The notes under the pieces: model-generated
The model's input: only the letters and a program-made list of their open reading frames with translations
The model's database searches: none
What the model was told of the DNA's origin: nothing
Assembly (NCBI GenBank): GCA_045613745.1
Contig: JAZLBP010000001.1
Location: 133,555-197,554 of the forward strand
From: UBA940 sp045613745
Lineage (GTDB): Bacteria > Bacteroidota > Bacteroidia > Bacteroidales > Rikenellaceae
Direction: 5' to 3'
Length of the DNA stretch: 64,000 nt
Shown: positions 60,963 through 64,000 of the stretch, in pieces
Position numbering within the stretch: the first letter of the stretch is position 1
Layout: every line of letters begins with the position of its first letter
Position numbers and translations under genes: made by a program

Positions 60963-63536
60963 ATGTTGAAAAGAGCTTTACTCTTACTGATGATTACAAG
61001 CGGATTGGGGATAAATTCCGCTTTGGCGACCAACACCACAACTTCCAACAACTCAACAACCGTTTTAGAACAACAACAAGCATCGGCTACGGGTCAAGTG
61101 GTCGATTCGCACGGCAAGCCCATCTCCTATGCCAATGTGAGCGTTCGCAAGGCTTCGGGCGAGGTCGTAGCCTCGGTGGGCACCATCACCGACGACAAGG
61201 GTATGTTCTCGCTGCCTCGATTGGCTTCGGGCGACTACGTTGCCGTGGTGGCATTCCTTGGCTACCAAACCGCCGAGAAACCCTTTACCGCAGGCTCGCG
61301 TGCAGCACACCTCGGAGTAATCACTCTGGCCGAGGATGCACAAGCCATCGACAAGGTCGAGGTTACGGGTATGCGTTCGCAGATGCAGTTTGACATCGAC
61401 AAGAAGGTGTTCAATGTTGACCAAAACATCGCATCGACAGGCGGCTCGGCAAGCGACATCCTGAACAACATCCCCTCGGTGGAGGTGGATGGCGACGGCG
61501 AGGTGAGCCTGCGTGGCAACTCGTCGGTCACCGTGTGGATTAATGGCAAGGAGTCGGGTATCACAGCCGACAACCGTGCCCAAATCCTCGAACAAATGCC
61601 CGCCGAGAGCATCGAGAAGATTGAGGTTATCACCAACCCTTCGGCTAAGTTCAGCCCCGAGGGAACTTCGGGTATTATCAATATTGTGCTCAAAGAGAAC
61701 CGCACCTCGGGCTACTACGGAGGTGTGAACGCCACTATCGACTCGAAGTTGGGAGGCAACGTGGGTGGTAATATCAACTACACCAGCAGCATTGTTGACT
61801 TCTATGTCAATCTGGGCTACCGCCGCCACGTTCGCACCAACGGCTCGACAACCCTGCGTCAGAATGTTATCAACGCTCCCGACCTCGAAGAGGAGGATGA
61901 TGAGTCGCTGATGCGCTCGAAATTTTTAGGTGAAGAGGTTTCGCGCATCTACACTGTGGCCGAGGGCGATGGCGCCGGCAACAACGGCTTTGCGCGTATG
62001 GGTGCTACCTTCCACGTCACCAAGAAGGATGACATTGGATTTGCGGGCTTCGGTATGCTGGGTCGCCGCAAAGATGGCGAGACTGTAACTTACGAGAGCA
62101 CCGTTCCCGGCTCTTTCACTTCGGCTGTGCGTCGCACCGATGGCGGCCACACTATGATGGGTGGTCACCTCGAACTTAACTATCGCCACAAGTTCGGCAC
62201 CGACCACACTCTAGATGCGATTGTAGCCTACGACACCTGGAATATGGACAACGGCTCGGACTACACCCAAACATCGTATTTCCCTGCCGACACAACCCGT
62301 TCGCTACAACGCCAAAAAGGTATTATGCGCAATGGTGGCTGGACCGCACAAATCGACTATCTGAATAAGATTAACGAGAACCACCGCATCGAGGCTGGTT
62401 ACAAGGGTACCATCAACACCGAGAACAGCCCCACAGAGTATTGGGGTGGCACCTCGACCGACGACCTTGCGCCCATTGATGCGTTGTACAACGACTTCTA
62501 CTACAAGCAGGACATCCACGCCCTCTACTTCAACTATGCGGGCAAGATTCGCCGCTTTGGCTATCAGGTGGGTGTGCGTGGCGAGTACACATCGATGGAG
62601 ACTCGTTCGTTGGGTAAAACCCCCTCGAACACCTCCGCACCTATGTTCACTAATGAATATTTAAAATTGTTTCCGAGCGTGTTCTTGTCGTACTCGCTGC
62701 CTGGCGACAACGAGTTGCAGGTTAACTACACACGTCGTATCCAACGTCCGCGCGGACACCAACTCAACTCGTTCCGCAATATGAGCGACTCGCTCAACGT
62801 GTCGTATGGTAACCCCTACCTCGACCCCCAAAATGCCAATGCCTTTGAGTTTAACTACATCAAGAGCTGGGAGAATCACGTGCTGTCGGCCTCGGCCTAC
62901 TACCGCACCACCGAGGGCGTAATCCAACGTATCAGCTACTTGGAGGATGGCGTGATGATGAGCACCTTTGCCAATGTTACAAACAGCAGTTCGGCGGGTG
63001 TCGAGGTCGTGGCGAAGAACAAACTCTGGACACGCCTCGATTTGACCACAACCCTCAACCTCTACTACTCGTCAATGTCTGGCTTTACCTACCTGCCGCC
63101 CGTTGAGAATGCCGTGGCGGTTACGGGCGATGGTAATGCCAACTTCTCGTGGGACGCTCGCGTGGTGGCAAATGTTAGCCTGCCTGCGGGATTCTCGGTA
63201 CAGGTTACGGGTGGATATAACTCGCGTAGGGTTGTAGCACAAGGTTTCTCCTATGGCAACTACTTTGTTGATGCGGGCGTTCGCAAGTCGTTTGCGGGCA
63301 AGTGGTCGGTGGCACTCAACTGCCGCGACATCTTCAACTCGCGTGGTCGCCACAGCGTGACCCACGGCACAGGCTTCATCCAAGACTCCGAGCGCTGGTG
63401 GGGTGGCCGCCGCGTGCGCCTGACCGCATCTTACTCGTTTGGTAATATGAAACCTATCCGCCCCAAAAACAACCCCAACGCCTCGATGGAAGGCGGTATG
63501 GGCGGCGATATGGGCGGCTTCGACGGCGAGGAGTAG
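60963..63536 (+). CDS. TonB-dependent outer-membrane receptor (OMP_b-brl_3 type)
   Basis: An 857-residue outer-membrane receptor. The signal peptide is residues 1-22 or so. Residues about 40-120 form a carboxypeptidase-regulatory-like domain (QVVDSHGKPISYANV). The plug is about 125-230 (DILNNIPSVEVDGDGEVSLRGNSSV). The rest is a large beta-barrel. It resembles outer-membrane family proteins of the Bacteroidetes that carry a plug but are not SusC; no SusD gene follows. The last 20 residues are Gly/Met-rich (MEGGMGGDMGGFDGEE) instead of ending in a classic terminal strand. Ligand unknown. Confidence 0.92.
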   Translation: MLKRALLLLMITSGLGINSALATNTTTSNNSTTVLEQQQASATGQVVDSHGKPISYANVSVRKASGEVVASVGTITDDKGMFSLPRLASGDYVAVVAFLGYQTAEKPFTAGSRAAHLGVITLAEDAQAIDKVEVTGMRSQMQFDIDKKVFNVDQNIASTGGSASDILNNIPSVEVDGDGEVSLRGNSSVTVWINGKESGITADNRAQILEQMPAESIEKIEVITNPSAKFSPEGTSGIINIVLKENRTSGYYGGVNATIDSKLGGNVGGNINYTSSIVDFYVNLGYRRHVRTNGSTTLRQNVINAPDLEEEDDESLMRSKFLGEEVSRIYTVAEGDGAGNNGFARMGATFHVTKKDDIGFAGFGMLGRRKDGETVTYESTVPGSFTSAVRRTDGGHTMMGGHLELNYRHKFGTDHTLDAIVAYDTWNMDNGSDYTQTSYFPADTTRSLQRQKGIMRNGGWTAQIDYLNKINENHRIEAGYKGTINTENSPTEYWGGTSTDDLAPIDALYNDFYYKQDIHALYFNYAGKIRRFGYQVGVRGEYTSMETRSLGKTPSNTSAPMFTNEYLKLFPSVFLSYSLPGDNELQVNYTRRIQRPRGHQLNSFRNMSDSLNVSYGNPYLDPQNANAFEFNYIKSWENHVLSASAYYRTTEGVIQRISYLEDGVMMSTFANVTNSSSAGVEVVAKNKLWTRLDLTTTLNLYYSSMSGFTYLPPVENAVAVTGDGNANFSWDARVVANVSLPAGFSVQVTGGYNSRRVVAQGFSYGNYFVDAGVRKSFAGKWSVALNCRDIFNSRGRHSVTHGTGFIQDSERWWGGRRVRLTASYSFGNMKPIRPKNNPNASMEGGMGGDMGGFDGEE

Positions 63537-63730
63537 TTGTAATGTTCTTTTTGAGTCCTCAAAACTCGCAGACCGAGAGAGATAGCTACCGCCCTTATCC
63601 CAAAAGTTTCGGAGCTAGAACGGCAGTAATAAAAGTGGCTATGCTACCCCGCAGACCGGGGGAGTAAATACAGTAGGAGGTATCCAAGCGGATACCTCCT
63701 ACTGTATTTATATAGACCACGGACGGGATT
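63537..63730. repeat. Intergenic mosaic element copy R10
   Basis: The left end is at about 63544 (GTTCTTTTTGAGTCCTCAAA). It has the GCAGACCGAG block, ATCCCAAAAG block and the hairpin at 63666-63709, a 20-bp perfect palindrome stem (AAATACAGTAGGAGGTATCC) with loop AAGC. Its arms differ in sequence from all other copies while flanks are conserved. Confidence 0.85.
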
Positions 63731-63918
63731 ATTTTGATTCATTGACAAAGCCTTGCACTCCTCAGCCCTCTACGTCAGCGGGGTTAGAGGGGCGCAATCC
63801 TCGTCTTGGTGGATTTGACTCTGCCAAACCTAACCCGAGGTAGAGGGAGTTACCCCGAGGTAGCGTGGGATTGGAGTGTATTTGGGGTGTCTCGACCGAG
63901 GGGTAATGGAGCAAATTA
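63731..63918. other. Non-coding stretch, GC-balanced
   Basis: No gene, hairpin or known repeat stands out; CCCGAGGTAG occurs twice (63834 and 63854 region). Confidence 0.5.
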
Positions 63919-63950
63919 TTTGTTCTTAAACGAAATTTGTTATAAATTTG
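63919..63950 (+). promoter_or_regulatory. Promoter for a transcript running off the window
   Basis: TTTG (63919-63922), 20 bp and TAAATTTG (63943-63950) fit the Bacteroidetes consensus. The transcript would start near 63957; its gene lies beyond position 64000. Confidence 0.75.
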
Positions 63951-64000
63951 CATTAAGGGAGTTTGTTTCTGCTCCCAAGCAAACAATTTATAACAACCAA

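Noticed and set aside
61065..61829. 254-codon minus-strand frame inside the TonB-dependent receptor gene
   Set aside because: It is opposite the plug domain, with no start context or family; a codon-bias shadow.
1..64000. tRNA or rRNA genes
   Set aside because: No segment with a T-loop-like GGTTCGAATCC core and matching acceptor arms was found, and no rRNA core sequences.
1..64000. Insertion sequence, prophage or integrative element genes
   Set aside because: No transposase, integrase, mobilisation or phage structural gene is seen; repeats are non-coding.

Overview
The window looks like a chromosomal segment of a Bacteroidales bacterium, most likely Rikenellaceae/Alistipes-like; the genus is an inference. 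Supporting signs are the Bacteroidetes-type promoters (TTTG or TTG, about 20 bp, then TAnnTTTG) ahead of sufB, mqnA, uvrC, pheS, pgk, nadA and others, the near absence of Shine-Dalgarno sites, DUF4199/DUF4293/DUF4834 proteins, a BACON-type surface lipoprotein, a paralogue-type TonB-dependent receptor, and a moderately GC-rich genome with AT-rich spacers. No tRNA, rRNA, insertion sequence, prophage or CRISPR array was found.

Layout. 0.2-3.3 kb: small membrane proteins, a GT2 glycosyltransferase and an Mrp-type ATPase. 3.3-3.8 kb: a gene-free stretch of DnaA-box-like words followed by about 95 bp of almost pure AT (candidate oriC), then a possible RNA ending at a strong terminator. 3.9-9.2 kb: an RND efflux operon. 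9.7-14.5 kb: sufBCDS. 15.0-18.1 kb: HAD phosphatase, dtd, mqnA, corA. 18.1-20.2 kb: AT-richer BACON lipoprotein with an internal duplication. 20.3-28.7 kb, mainly minus strand: EnvC-like protein, TPR lipoprotein, pheS, pgk and a small beta-barrel, with uvrC on plus. 29-37.5 kb: kbl, Lrp regulator, queD-like gene, polA, an 84-residue orphan, ybeY, mnmG. 37.5-37.8 kb: four parS-like palindromes. 38-42.7 kb: a TolC/HlyD/ABC-2 export operon without an ATPase gene. 42.8-53.0 kb: a porin-like gene, ureABCEF, ureGD, a urea transporter and a nickel ECF transporter, all co-oriented. 53-64 kb: nadA, a DeoR-type regulator, a candidate small RNA, DUF4834, mlaE/mlaF-like genes, nadC, a DPP-IV-like peptidase and a TonB-dependent receptor.

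How the parts work together. The urease region reads as one nitrogen-acquisition unit: a possible outer-membrane pore, a urea channel, nickel uptake, the apoenzyme and all four maturation factors. nadA and nadC supply NAD precursors from separate transcription units. The candidate oriC and the parS-like cluster, 34 kb apart, suggest that this is the replication-origin domain.

The least explained material is a family of about ten intergenic elements. They often fill the gap between a stop codon and the next start, carry palindromic ends of about 26 bp, occur in both orientations and contain hairpins whose arms change in a compensatory way between copies.
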